Positions 55,801 to 61,861 of a DNA stretch of 64,000 nt are shown one piece after another. Position numbers and translations under genes: made by a program. Every line of letters starts with the position of its first letter. Positions within the stretch are counted from its first letter, which is position 1. The notes beneath the pieces were generated by a model. The model was given only the letters and a program-made list of their open reading frames with translations. It was not told where the DNA came from and ran no database searches. Source of the DNA: Sandaracinus amylolyticus (GTDB lineage Bacteria > Myxococcota_A > Polyangia > Polyangiales > Sandaracinaceae); assembly GCF_021631985.1 (NCBI RefSeq), contig NZ_CP070225.1, forward strand, positions 558,001 to 622,000, read 5' to 3'.

Positions 55801-56200
55801 GATGGACAGTCTGGCAATCAACTTCGTCGGAACTGGACTTCGGGATTGCTCGAGGTCGGACACGCCGACTGCGTGCTACGGCACCGGCGTGATTCCGTTC
55901 AGCCTGACGCATGTCGGCCCGTACGAGGTCCGAAACCATTGGGGGCATACGTACGAAGCGCCGCTCTTCGCTGCTCGAGTCGAGCACGGTCAAGGCCTCG
56001 CCGCAGAGAGGTATCTGTCGATACCGCTTTCGTCGGCCGATCGCGCGCTCATCGACTCGGTCACTCACCATGAGTTCCGCGGGCGTCCGCTCGACGGCAC
56101 CTACGTCCTGCGCATCTGGGAAGCCGAAGGCATCGATTTCGAACGCCTCGAAGACGTACAGATCAAGCTGGACTACTACTATTGGACTAGAGGATTGTAA
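49898..56200 (+). CDS. giant lipoprotein of unknown function, 2,100 aa
   Basis: The ATG follows AGGGAAAG. A lipoprotein signal ends in ALLSC (Cys20), and a VDAGAADAG linker lies near 130. Residues about 170-720 are a globular mixed region with no recognised family. A short Cys module (ACPDGTGCPEGYVCED) lies near 735. Residues about 1340-1570 are strongly helical, with long heptad-like stretches (RSEALRGLASRLSVALENID, ARRIRYERARERAMRLAFLA). The final ~450 residues are beta-rich and Cys-containing and end in VQIKLDYYYWTRGL. The helix-bundle-then-beta order is loosely like the C-terminal half of TcA toxin subunits, but no TcA signature is certain. Last gene of the surface island. Confidence 0.7.
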   Translation: MAKTRSNLLLSGLATALLSCASPSPGELREGEPDERFSLRQNIRLLDASGAEVVYSEEEFWEGLRQHCSHSLRSQAPGANACTLASSAQCVGTLCEAEIQLCQANTLLEIRGLHAELRLRLPPPRSSAGPEAGVVDAGAADAGVALTTYSVPQQTVGTNAVLAWFAQYNASNAASHADVGLSWLETAQCTLQSSQLLYGPVGQEMTVRAGLAHVLVEAYHVFSDATDAASSDFLAVAEASSEQWPLITVPHELDEAFFRAMSATSFVGPLLAPLSTSPEELSFCAGEPPAGAASVALDLFRQAGLNPSLVQASGGDTEYVALGNFPGSLRNRLAAVWHRPQLSTTWPDETDPDPLTGQQVLDVWGVTLGDLDVARQYLQHELRVFHRDTSITAADDDAWFAAVGNAPTPLPFSFHSMAARRAISPAGEATIAPRGISGIGVLNWGWAGIVDQLAKLIPYRLRYLPAQALADPEVARPLSVLLAELEDVYFGQLELRAATTLDQTQATLYLPTELIELDDLLLVSGESALACLTRGDVESVRCTWPDDDVVSPEEQVRDTEATIASLPVRVVFPTVPASDWQTVYLVRLRAGGIPNVPGQYEPLFGRAAPAAWVSLEQRVNSPIVPEAERRLGDLFSPNSRSCDRAQVTCTGIATDEMIALEDDLSADGDPRESSWRHYLELARSAANEADLLGEAVLEDGLSIDQRAELATQALREICGANVDIDPLAEIDVSELRSPTACPDGTGCPEGYVCEDRTCVRDLVDLVGRRPEPEFQRLAACLAPSEVVDLVAVGDHPVCVWHEIGNPNAVCAGPRGPLGCPFEPIPAPPGTTGTLAQRCPVPDPALYTPLLIEGDNLLGFAAPDAEESTRAGGVPPCAAIRAFRSSAAGAERTRALYEILFSGFFKAPNALQAIGASVSWRAQPRDFSTLSVGGEPRMTTGDFVEGVPEPEMWPCAPHTTEPAGCEGAGHGLFCDTVECADGQQRASYNDRLARAAILARLLTGNDMSGFRLPSYPRFDADQGTQYAFGGRVTHVLESRGALLRTSPSIGDGQFYFGTGGDDPYEISFAVPFVPAAFDGLDYRVYAYCNGGSASPLWRSRVGGVLVPMGDRVDCRDPVAFYDVPSTPTERSAQPQVAEFWRDSLARALVGALDAPESILVLPTTLAPPVTASCLTGSDRGNRSECEYCVTAPSLTEDEVDTCFRLSRYVENTLDDHSQNPTYLEDEKLLARHRWMALGPAGNGAWIAREGFTGNDFLDAVELLCEAGSSRAAGCDFDHPPAIREAADLPVAGAFVGCIAREMERTAALTVMARMPRRAVDALREQSSVGSFPAVGGRYGEELSRLRGALAELASVPGLIASEVAQMGFDIETAQEELARARLTQESAEVEFLSSLSDQVTRCGTAYAGALTSDPTAAAGGAIAAQLVCANAFSQIQYAGRIQEITEESAEGSARSTIVDLRRAFSLRSEALRGLASRLSVALENIDAALASLESLRQSGRAALANALFLSGDGARRAYYVNSFMRVRYDARRIRYERARERAMRLAFLARRAIEQRLGADLGTMHDDLGIVSAPADWVGDLCTLDGIDYRRLRDTTDLPRGTLDASISLSNGFIGDYVDRLELVFTAYANRYPFRPGASTTVFSLRDHVQNVRAVCEPDEPGVNLLYRTDELASEAPSGSGGWEAVGCNDAGGACVAVTRLDDDAADGGVVGFGRPPAFRVAFGPYGGQVCDEAGQCAAACTASSCVCSQPGCDTTAATEWRQLVTLEPGRYRISWYGRPVGAPSEVDAEAALDRTRSLSGAVAFGPVSSRALPSGWRRFWRLLEVAGVSPASVVVSIASRNVDGGHEAIGAVDVAGLMLEDVSHAIDFDISSRSAPPPEPSPYVGTRGDTLASTLRACEDTDGRVFRAEGWRRGCERLCADGFARGCSADDTAEHCYWETQFTLSQQLIEQSDVFRNGSFAVGNFNYRMDSLAINFVGTGLRDCSRSDTPTACYGTGVIPFSLTHVGPYEVRNHWGHTYEAPLFAARVEHGQGLAAERYLSIPLSSADRALIDSVTHHEFRGRPLDGTYVLRIWEAEGIDFERLEDVQIKLDYYYWTRGL

Positions 56201-56228
56201 GGACTGGACCGCCCAGGCGCACCAACTG

Positions 56229-56266
56229 GTGGCGCGCGAGGTGAACCATCGGGCCTCGCGCGCCAC
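56229..56266. terminator. strong hairpin between convergent genes
   Basis: A perfect 13-bp stem, GTGGCGCGCGAGG (56229-56241) with CCTCGCGCGCCAC (56254-56266) and a 12-nt loop, lies between the giant lipoprotein stop and the DUF1440 gene stop. There is no T-run; as a GC-rich hairpin it could end transcription from both sides. A weaker CTCTCG/CGAGAG hairpin follows near 56,292-56,315. Confidence 0.55.
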
Positions 56267-56317
56267 GGTGACAGAACCGACCGTCGCGCTCTCGGGCAGA
56301 GTTCGCGAGAGGCCGAG

Positions 56318-56917
56318 TCAGATCCCTGCGCCCGCCTCCAGCATGTCGGGCGCGTGCGCCCGCATGTGCACCGGCTCGGGCGCTCGCTCGGACGTGTGAA
56401 CGATCAAGCTCGGTGCCGGCTTCTTCGGCGTCAGCTTCTGGATCGCGATTCCCATCGCGGCGCCGTACGCCACGTGCGCCGCGATCGCGTAGAGGTGCGA
56501 GCGCACCGGGTAGTGGATCGGCCAGGCCGCGAGCCTGAACGCGGGGAGCAGCAGGTCGTTGCTCGCGACCCACACCAGCGCACCGAACGCGGCTCCACCC
56601 AGGGGACCCGCGACCTTCGGGACCATCGCCGCTGTTGCGCCGTAGGCCGCGCCCCACGCGCCGCCGAACGCGTAGTGCACCGCGTGACCTGCGCGTGCTT
56701 TGTCGACCGGCAGCGGACGCTGCATCAACGCGGCGGCGCGTCGCGCGACCGTCTCGGGCGCGCTCTCTTCGAGCTGCTCGGGCTCGGGCGGGACGAACGC
56801 GTCCTCGGGCGGCTTGGGCGCGACGCGCGAGGTGAGCGCGAAGAAGACGTCCTGTGCGGCGCTGCCGATGATGCCGGCGGCCACGCCGCGCACCAGAGAT
56901 CCGAGAGGGCTCGACAT
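56318..56917 (-). CDS. DUF1440 (YagU-like) inner-membrane protein
   Basis: 199 aa from MSSPLGSLVRGVAAGIIGSA. DUF1440 features: the N-terminal GIIGSAAQDVFFALTSRVAP, then HAVHYAFGGAWGAAYGATA, GAAFGALVWVASNDLLLPAF, PIHYPVRSHLYAIAAHVAYG. Three to four membrane helices are expected. Family function is unknown (YagU is linked to acid tolerance in E. coli). It is convergent with the giant lipoprotein and divergent from the rhodanese gene. Confidence 0.75.
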   Translation of the reverse strand: MSSPLGSLVRGVAAGIIGSAAQDVFFALTSRVAPKPPEDAFVPPEPEQLEESAPETVARRAAALMQRPLPVDKARAGHAVHYAFGGAWGAAYGATAAMVPKVAGPLGGAAFGALVWVASNDLLLPAFRLAAWPIHYPVRSHLYAIAAHVAYGAAMGIAIQKLTPKKPAPSLIVHTSERAPEPVHMRAHAPDMLEAGAGI

Positions 56918-56967
56918 GGCGCGCTCAGCGCGTGCGAAGCGTGTGCCCGGGGCGCATCCTCGGCGCG

Positions 56968-57449
56968 ATGGCTCGGCGCGTCGCGATCTCCGTCGTCGTG
57001 CTCGTCGCGATGGTCGCGGCGGGTGTGGCGTTGGTCCCCGTCGTCGGGCTCGACGTGGTGCATGCGCTGCTCGTGTGGAGACACCCGGCGTGCAATGGAT
57101 CTCGACCGAGGAGCTCGCGCGTGAGCTCGAATCGGAATCTCCGCCGCTCGTGATCGACGTGCGCAGCGAGGACGAGATCGCGGTGAGCACGATTCCCGGG
57201 GCGCGTCGGATGGGAGCGCTGCCGAGCGATCGCGATGTCGTCGTGTACTGCTCGGTCGGGGCGCGCAGCGCGGTGATTGCCGAACGATTTCCGAACGCGC
57301 GGAACCTGCGCGGCGGGATCTTCGCGTGGGCGAACGAGTCGCGCCCGCTCGTGCGCGACGGTGCGCGCACGAACGAGGTGCATCGGTACGACTCGCTCTG
57401 GGGGATGCTGCTCAGTGCGCGTGTCGCGCGAGCCAGCGGAGAATGGTGA
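56968..57449 (+). pseudogene. membrane-anchored rhodanese gene with apparent frameshift
   Basis: From the ATG at 56968 the first frame encodes a membrane helix (VAISVVVLVAMVAAGVALV) and VVHALLVWRHPAC, then loses sense. The adjoining frame, from about 57,080, encodes a complete single rhodanese domain: WISTEELARELE, PLVIDVRSEDEIAVSTIPGA, and the active loop VVVYCSVGARSAVIA with Cys and the CxxxxR spacing intact, ending GEW. A GTG at 57075 could open the second frame alone but has no ribosome site. A one-base change near 57,090-57,100 would join the parts as WRHPGVQW. Sequencing error or true mutation cannot be told apart. The end overlaps the convergent glycosyltransferase by 38 nt. Confidence 0.55.
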
Positions 57450-58089
57450 CCGACGCCATCACCGTGCCTCGGATCGTGCCGCTGACTTTCGAGACTCCGA
57501 CGCGACGTCGATAGGACACTGGCACTTCGGCGTGTGGCAGTCCGCGTCGCGCGGCTTTGATCTGCATCTCGACGGTCCAGCCGTAGTCGGGATCGGCCAT
57601 CTCGAGCTTCTGCAGTGCGCTCCAGCGAATCGCGCGGAACGGACCGAGATCCGTGTACCGCGCGCCGTAGAGCAGACGCAGCGCGATGCACGCGACCGCG
57701 TTGCCCGCGATCTGTTGTGGCGTGAGCGAGCCGCGCTCGCGCTCTCCCAGCACGCGTGAGCCGATGACGAGATCGGCGCCTTCCGTGATCGCCTGCAGCA
57801 ACCGCGTGATCTCCTGCGGATGATCGCTGCGATCTCCGTCGAGGAACACCACGACGTCCGGCGGCTCCGCTTCGAGCTCTCTCAGCGCACGCAGACACGC
57901 CGAGCCGTATCCGCGTCGCGGCTCGTGCACCACGATCGCGCCACTCTCTCGCGCGACCTCCGCCGTTCGATCACGCGAGCCGTTGTCGCAGACGACGACG
58001 CGTCTCACGACCTCGCGCGGGATCTCCGCGAGCACCAGCGGCAGCGCGCGCTCTTCGTCGAGCGCGGGGATGACGACGTCGACGATCAC
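57412..58089 (-). CDS. family 2 glycosyltransferase (dolichyl-phosphate mannosyltransferase-like)
   Basis: 225 aa from a GTG at 58089. GT-A fold features: VDVVIPALDEERALPLVLAE, VVVCDNGSRDRTAEVA, VVFLDGDRSDHP (metal-binding D-x-D region), ADLVIGSRVLGERERGSLTP and WTVEMQIKAARRGLPHAEVP. There is no membrane segment after the catalytic domain, so it resembles soluble DPM1-type enzymes. Probably transfers a sugar from a nucleotide or to a lipid carrier in the cytoplasm. Divergent from the cobalamin riboswitch. Confidence 0.85.
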   Translation of the reverse strand: MIVDVVIPALDEERALPLVLAEIPREVVRRVVVCDNGSRDRTAEVARESGAIVVHEPRRGYGSACLRALRELEAEPPDVVVFLDGDRSDHPQEITRLLQAITEGADLVIGSRVLGERERGSLTPQQIAGNAVACIALRLLYGARYTDLGPFRAIRWSALQKLEMADPDYGWTVEMQIKAARRGLPHAEVPVSYRRRVGVSKVSGTIRGTVMASVTILRWLARHAH

Positions 58090-58117
58090 GGGCGCACCGT
58101 AGCGCCCGGTTGACGCG

Positions 58118-58330
58118 GGTGCTCTCGCTGGACAGGCTCCGCGCTGCTTTCGGTGCGGGCGTCGCGAGCGCTCGCCTCGAGGGAAGCCGGTGCGATTCCG
58201 GCGCTGCCCCGCAGCGGTGTGCAGGAACGAACGTCGTGGCGACCACTGCGTGCGAACACGCGGGAAGGCACGATCAGTAGGTGGCTCACGAGGAGCCGCG
58301 CCTGCGAGCCCGAAGACCTGCCGAAGGTGC
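58118..58330 (+). promoter_or_regulatory. cobalamin (B12) riboswitch
   Basis: The B12-box core is clear: GGGAAGCCGGTGCGATTCCG (58181-58200), then GCGCTGCCCCGCAGCGGTGT, matching the conserved GGTG-x-x-A-T-CC and C-CCCGC-C-GT pattern. The 3' closing strand GCGAGCCCGAAGACCTGCC (58304-58322) matches the usual GCCAGGAGACCTGCC. In this class adenosylcobalamin binding represses downstream genes. It leads the lipoprotein-cobT-cobS-cobC operon. Boundaries are approximate. Confidence 0.9.
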
Positions 58331-58349
58331 CCGCGCCCGATGCGCGGGC
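58329..58349 (+). promoter_or_regulatory. expression-platform hairpin after riboswitch
   Basis: A perfect 8-bp stem GCCCGCGC/GCGCGGGC with loop CCGAT lies just after the aptamer and 66 nt before the GTG start. No T-run follows, so control by ribosome access or Rho is more likely than intrinsic termination. Confidence 0.45.
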
Positions 58350-58414
58350 GGTCCACGCGTCTCGAGGGACGGCGCGCGGACAGGGCCGGAACCGCGGGAT
58401 GCGGCGAGGGACTC

Positions 58415-59179
58415 GTGGGTCAGCAGCGGAGTGCGTGGGGCATCGCGTTGGTGTTGCTCGTCGGGTGCGGCGAGCCCGCGACGCAGAACGTCGATGCGGG
58501 GGAGATCGCCGATGCGGCGGTGCCACTTCCCGAGGAGCCGGTGCTCGCGGACGAGATCGTCGACGCGCCCGGCGCCACCGGCGAGGGCTTCGGCGATCCG
58601 AACAACGCGATCAACGGCGTGCGCGGGGGCGGGCCGACCCAGGGCTCGTTCGACGTCTACTCGCTCGACTACACGACGCGCACGCACCTCGTGCTCGGTT
58701 GGAGCGGCGCGGTGATCGCCGATGGGCCGGGCGCGGATCTCGTCGTCTTCGAGAACGGGTTCCGCTCCGCGGGCGCGAGCGGGAACTTCATGGATCCGAT
58801 CATCGTGTCGGTGTCGCGCGACGGAGAGACGTGGGTCGATCTTCCGCACGAGTACGCGGCCGACGATCCGACGATGTACTCGATCGCGCCCGAGGACTGG
58901 ATCGGCTTCGCGGGGATCACGCCGGTGCTGCTGAACGTCGAGACCAACGACGTGGATCCCTTCGATCCCATCGCTGCCGGCGGCGACGCATTCGATCTCT
59001 CGTCGCTGCCCGACGAAGGCGAGGGAGCCGCGATCCGTCGCGAGGGTGCGCGCTACGTGCGCCTCGAGAGCGCGGCGATGCGCGTGAACCCCGAGACCGA
59101 CCGCAACTATCCGCGCGATCCGACGAGCAACGGCTCGGACATCGACGGTGTGTACGCGCGCTACGTGGTGATGCGATGA
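58415..59179 (+). CDS. B12-regulated surface lipoprotein
   Basis: 254 aa from a GTG preceded by GAGGGA at 5 nt. A lipoprotein signal ends in LLVGC (Cys18). The mature beta-rich domain reads GGGPTQGSFDVYSLDYTT, HLVLGWSGAVIADGPGADLV, VFENGFR, then VSVSRDGETWVDLP and PFDPIAAGGDAFDLSSL. I know this layout from deltaproteobacterial 'cell surface proteins' that often head B12-riboswitch operons. Placement under the riboswitch and before cobT suggests capture of cobalamin or a precursor at the surface. No biochemical evidence is in the sequence. It overlaps cobT by 4 nt. Confidence 0.7.
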   Translation: MGQQRSAWGIALVLLVGCGEPATQNVDAGEIADAAVPLPEEPVLADEIVDAPGATGEGFGDPNNAINGVRGGGPTQGSFDVYSLDYTTRTHLVLGWSGAVIADGPGADLVVFENGFRSAGASGNFMDPIIVSVSRDGETWVDLPHEYAADDPTMYSIAPEDWIGFAGITPVLLNVETNDVDPFDPIAAGGDAFDLSSLPDEGEGAAIRREGARYVRLESAAMRVNPETDRNYPRDPTSNGSDIDGVYARYVVMR

Positions 59180-60213
59180 CGCTTCCGGTGCTCGATCACG
59201 ATGCCGCGTCGCGCGCGCGAGATCGTCAAGCAGACTTGACCAAGCCGCGCGGGAGCCTCGGCGCGCTCGAGGACGTCGTCGCGAAGATGGCGGCGATCCA
59301 AGGGCGCGCCCGGCCGCGCAGTCGGCCTGCGACGGCCCTGATCGCGGCGAGTGATCACGCGGTCACGAAGCACGGCGTCTCGGCGTACCCGGCCGAGGTG
59401 ACGCGCGCGATGATCGACAACCTCGCGCGGGGTGGCGCGGCGGCGAGCGTGATGTGCGCGTCGCTCGGCGTGCCGCTCGTCGTGCTCGACGTCGGTGTCG
59501 CGGCCCCGCGTGTTCCGCCGCAGCGCGAAGGACGTCGAGTGCTCCGCGACGAGGTCGCGGACGAGGCGCTCGGCGATCTGCGCGAGGCGCGCGCGGTCTC
59601 GCCCGACGATGCGGTGCGTGTTCGTCGTGCTGCGACGGATGCAGTGAACGCGATCGACGAGCTCGCGGTGCTGGTGCTCGGCGAGATCGGGATCGGCAAC
59701 ACCACCGCGGCTGCGGCGGTGGTCTCGGCGCTGCTCGATCTCCCGCCCGAGCGCACGGTGGGGCCGGGCACCGGGCTCGACGACGAAGGGATCGTCCGCA
59801 AGCGCGCGGTGGTGCGCGATGCGGTCGCGGCGTTGGGCAGTGATCGCGATCCGTGGTCGGTGCTCGCGCGGGTCGGTGGTCGGGATCTGCTCGCGATGGC
59901 GGCCGCGGCGCACGCGGCGATGCAGCGTCGCGCGGTGGTGCTCGCCGATGGGTACGTGGTCGCGGCATCGATGCTCGCGCTCTCGCGTGCGGTGCCCGAT
60001 CTCGGCGCGCGCGTCGTGTTCGGGCACTGCTCGGCGGAGCCGGCGCATCGCATGGTCCTCGAGCAGCTCGGCGCGCGACCGCTGCTCGATCTCGGGATGC
60101 GGCTCGGTGAGGCGAGCGGCGCGCTCGCTGCGCTGCCGCTGCTCGATCTCGCGTGCGCGCTGCACGAGGGCATGGCGACGTTCGCGGAGGCGGCGGTGCC
60201 GGATCGCGAATGA
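59176..60213 (+). CDS. cobT: nicotinate-nucleotide--dimethylbenzimidazole phosphoribosyltransferase
   Basis: 345 aa from an ATG overlapping the previous stop (ATGA). CobT makes alpha-ribazole phosphate from nicotinate mononucleotide and a lower-ligand base for the cobalamin nucleotide loop. Features: KPRGSLGALEDVVAKMAAIQ, ALIAASDHAVTKHGVSAYP, EIGIGNTTAAAAVVSALL, GPGTGLDDEGIVRK, FGHCSAEPAHRMVLEQLGA and LGMRLGEASGALAALPLL, the last holding the catalytic Glu. Length matches the family. Next gene is cobS, overlapping by 4 nt. Confidence 0.95.
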   Translation: MTLPVLDHDAASRARDRQADLTKPRGSLGALEDVVAKMAAIQGRARPRSRPATALIAASDHAVTKHGVSAYPAEVTRAMIDNLARGGAAASVMCASLGVPLVVLDVGVAAPRVPPQREGRRVLRDEVADEALGDLREARAVSPDDAVRVRRAATDAVNAIDELAVLVLGEIGIGNTTAAAAVVSALLDLPPERTVGPGTGLDDEGIVRKRAVVRDAVAALGSDRDPWSVLARVGGRDLLAMAAAAHAAMQRRAVVLADGYVVAASMLALSRAVPDLGARVVFGHCSAEPAHRMVLEQLGARPLLDLGMRLGEASGALAALPLLDLACALHEGMATFAEAAVPDRE

Positions 60214-60974
60214 ACGTGCCGTGGATTCGCGGCGCACGCGCCGCGTTCGTGTTCCTCACGCGCATCCCGGTGGGAGGCTTTCCGTACACGAAGGACGACT
60301 TCCGCTGGGCGGGCGCCTACTTCCCGTTCGTCGGCGCGGTGCTCGGTGCGATCGCGGGGATCGTGATGATCGCGCTGCTCCCCGCGGGGGCGATGGCCGC
60401 GGCGATCTGCTGCGTGGCGCTCTCGATGATGCTCACCGGCGCGTTCCACGAGGACGGGCTCGCCGACACCGCGGATGCGCTCGGCGGTGCGTACGATCGC
60501 GAGAAGCTCTTCGTGATCCTCAAGGACAGCCGCGTCGGGAGCTTCGGCGCAGCGGCGCTCTTCGTGGTGCTCGCGCTGCGCGTGGCGCTGCTCGCGCGGC
60601 TCGAGAGCGAGGCGCTGATCGCTTGTGTGCTCTCGGCATGCATCGCGCGGACGCCGCCGGTGTGGATGATGGCGGCGCTGCCCTACGTGACGAACGACGA
60701 GCACAGCAAGAGCCGCCACCTCACGCGGGGTGGAGCGCGTCAGGCTTGGGTCGCGACGATCCTGACGAGCGCGGTGATCGCGATCGCGATGACGTGGGGC
60801 GGGTTGAGCGTGACGCGCGTCGTCGTGATGCTGGTCGCGCTCGCGGTCGCGGCGGCGATCTGCACCTGGCGATTCGTGGTCCGTGCGGGCGGGATCACCG
60901 GCGACTTCCTCGGCGCGACCGAGCAGGTCGGTGAGTGTGTGGTGCTGCTCGCGCTCGCGATGACGGCAGCATGA
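60210..60974 (+). CDS. cobS: adenosylcobinamide-GDP ribazoletransferase (cobalamin synthase)
   Basis: 254 aa, membrane protein. CobS joins alpha-ribazole (phosphate) to adenosylcobinamide-GDP to complete cobalamin. Signatures: AFVFLTRIPVGGFPYT, AGAYFPFVGAVLGAIAG, AFHEDGLADTADALGG with acidic metal-binding residues, and VILKDSRVGSFGAAAL. Several hydrophobic segments follow, ending in GDFLGATEQVGECVVLLAL. The start overlaps the cobT stop as ATGA and the end overlaps cobC the same way, so the operon is translationally coupled throughout. Confidence 0.95.
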   Translation: MNVPWIRGARAAFVFLTRIPVGGFPYTKDDFRWAGAYFPFVGAVLGAIAGIVMIALLPAGAMAAAICCVALSMMLTGAFHEDGLADTADALGGAYDREKLFVILKDSRVGSFGAAALFVVLALRVALLARLESEALIACVLSACIARTPPVWMMAALPYVTNDEHSKSRHLTRGGARQAWVATILTSAVIAIAMTWGGLSVTRVVVMLVALAVAAAICTWRFVVRAGGITGDFLGATEQVGECVVLLALAMTAA

Positions 60975-61501
60975 GCTCGCTCGTCGTGATCCGGCACGCG
61001 AAGACGCACGCGCCCGGTCGCTGCGTCGGGCGCACCGACGTGGACGTCGAGACGCCGCACGAGGAAGCGGGGCGCGTGATCCTCGGGCACGTCGCCGAGC
61101 ACCCGGTGCGGGTCGTGTGGTCGTCGTCGCTCTCGCGTTGCGCAGCGCCCGCGGCGCTCGTCGCGCGTGCGCTCCGGGTCCCGCATCGGATCGACGCGCG
61201 CCTCTTCGAGATCGATCACGGCGCGTTCGAGGGACGCGCGTGGGACGAGATCGAGCCCCTCGCGCTCGCGCGCTGGATGCGCGCCTGGGAGCACGAAGGT
61301 GCGCCGGGCGGCGAGAGCGCGCGCGACGTGGAAGCGAGAGTGCGCACGTGGTGGGGCGAGCTCGATCACGACGCGCTGCTGGTCGCGCACGCCGGCGTCG
61401 CGCGTGCGCTGCGCGTGATCGTGGACGGCATCGCGTGGCCGGACGCGATGTCGCTCGCGATCACGCACCTCGCGATCGACGCCGTGCACCGCCGCGGCTG
61501 A
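60971..61501 (+). CDS. cobC: alpha-ribazole phosphatase, histidine phosphatase family
   Basis: 176 aa. Histidine-phosphatase motifs: VVIRHAKTHAPGRCVGRTD (active-site RH), WSSSLSRCAAPAALVARAL, LFEIDHGAFEGRAWDEIE with the acidic residue, and LLVAHAGVARALR (second His). In the cobTSC context it most likely removes the 5'-phosphate of alpha-ribazole phosphate. Other phosphoglycerate-mutase-like phosphatases look the same, so the assignment leans on operon position. It converges directly on the cupredoxin-like gene with adjacent stops. Confidence 0.85.
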   Translation: MSSLVVIRHAKTHAPGRCVGRTDVDVETPHEEAGRVILGHVAEHPVRVVWSSSLSRCAAPAALVARALRVPHRIDARLFEIDHGAFEGRAWDEIEPLALARWMRAWEHEGAPGGESARDVEARVRTWWGELDHDALLVAHAGVARALRVIVDGIAWPDAMSLAITHLAIDAVHRRG

Positions 61502-61861
61502 TCACTGCGCGACCAGCGTTCCGTCGTACATGTCCATGCCGCAGGTGAAGCGGACGCGACCCTCGGCGGGCATCGTGAGATCGACCGCGACCGGCTCGTT
61601 GAGCGGCAGATCACGGCGAATGTCGAGCGACGGGAAGACGAGCTGCTGACCGCAGCCCTCGTCGGTCGTGCGCGTGAACACCAGCCGCACCGGCGCGCCC
61701 GCAGCGGCGGTCACCTCGGCGGGCTCGTAGCCCTCGGCCCCGACGCGCACCGTGATCTCGGGGCGGCCATCGGGGTTCGGCGGCGTCGACGCGCCGCCCG
61801 ATCCGCACGCGGCGGACAGAGCGATTCCGAGCACCACGAAGACACGACGAACATCAGACAT
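61502..61861 (-). CDS. cupredoxin-like lipoprotein
   Basis: 119 aa; ATG with AGGAGA upstream. A lipoprotein signal ends in LSAAC (Cys19). The mature ~95 residues fit a cupredoxin beta-sandwich: ITVRVGAEGYEPAEVTAAAG, PVRLVFTRTTDEGCGQQLVF and a C-terminal FTCGMDMYDGTLV. The last strip has Cys-x-x-x-Met spacing that could bind copper, with further ligand candidates in EGCGQQ. It overlaps the end of the RND pump gene by 8 nt and is transcribed after it. A periplasmic copper carrier or sensor for that pump is the natural guess. Confidence 0.72.
   Translation of the reverse strand: MSDVRRVFVVLGIALSAACGSGGASTPPNPDGRPEITVRVGAEGYEPAEVTAAAGAPVRLVFTRTTDEGCGQQLVFPSLDIRRDLPLNEPVAVDLTMPAEGRVRFTCGMDMYDGTLVAQ

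Noticed and set aside
49898..56200. Calling the giant lipoprotein a TcA toxin subunit
   Set aside because: Only general resemblance of helix/beta order; no TcA signature I can point to, so kept as unknown with a finding.
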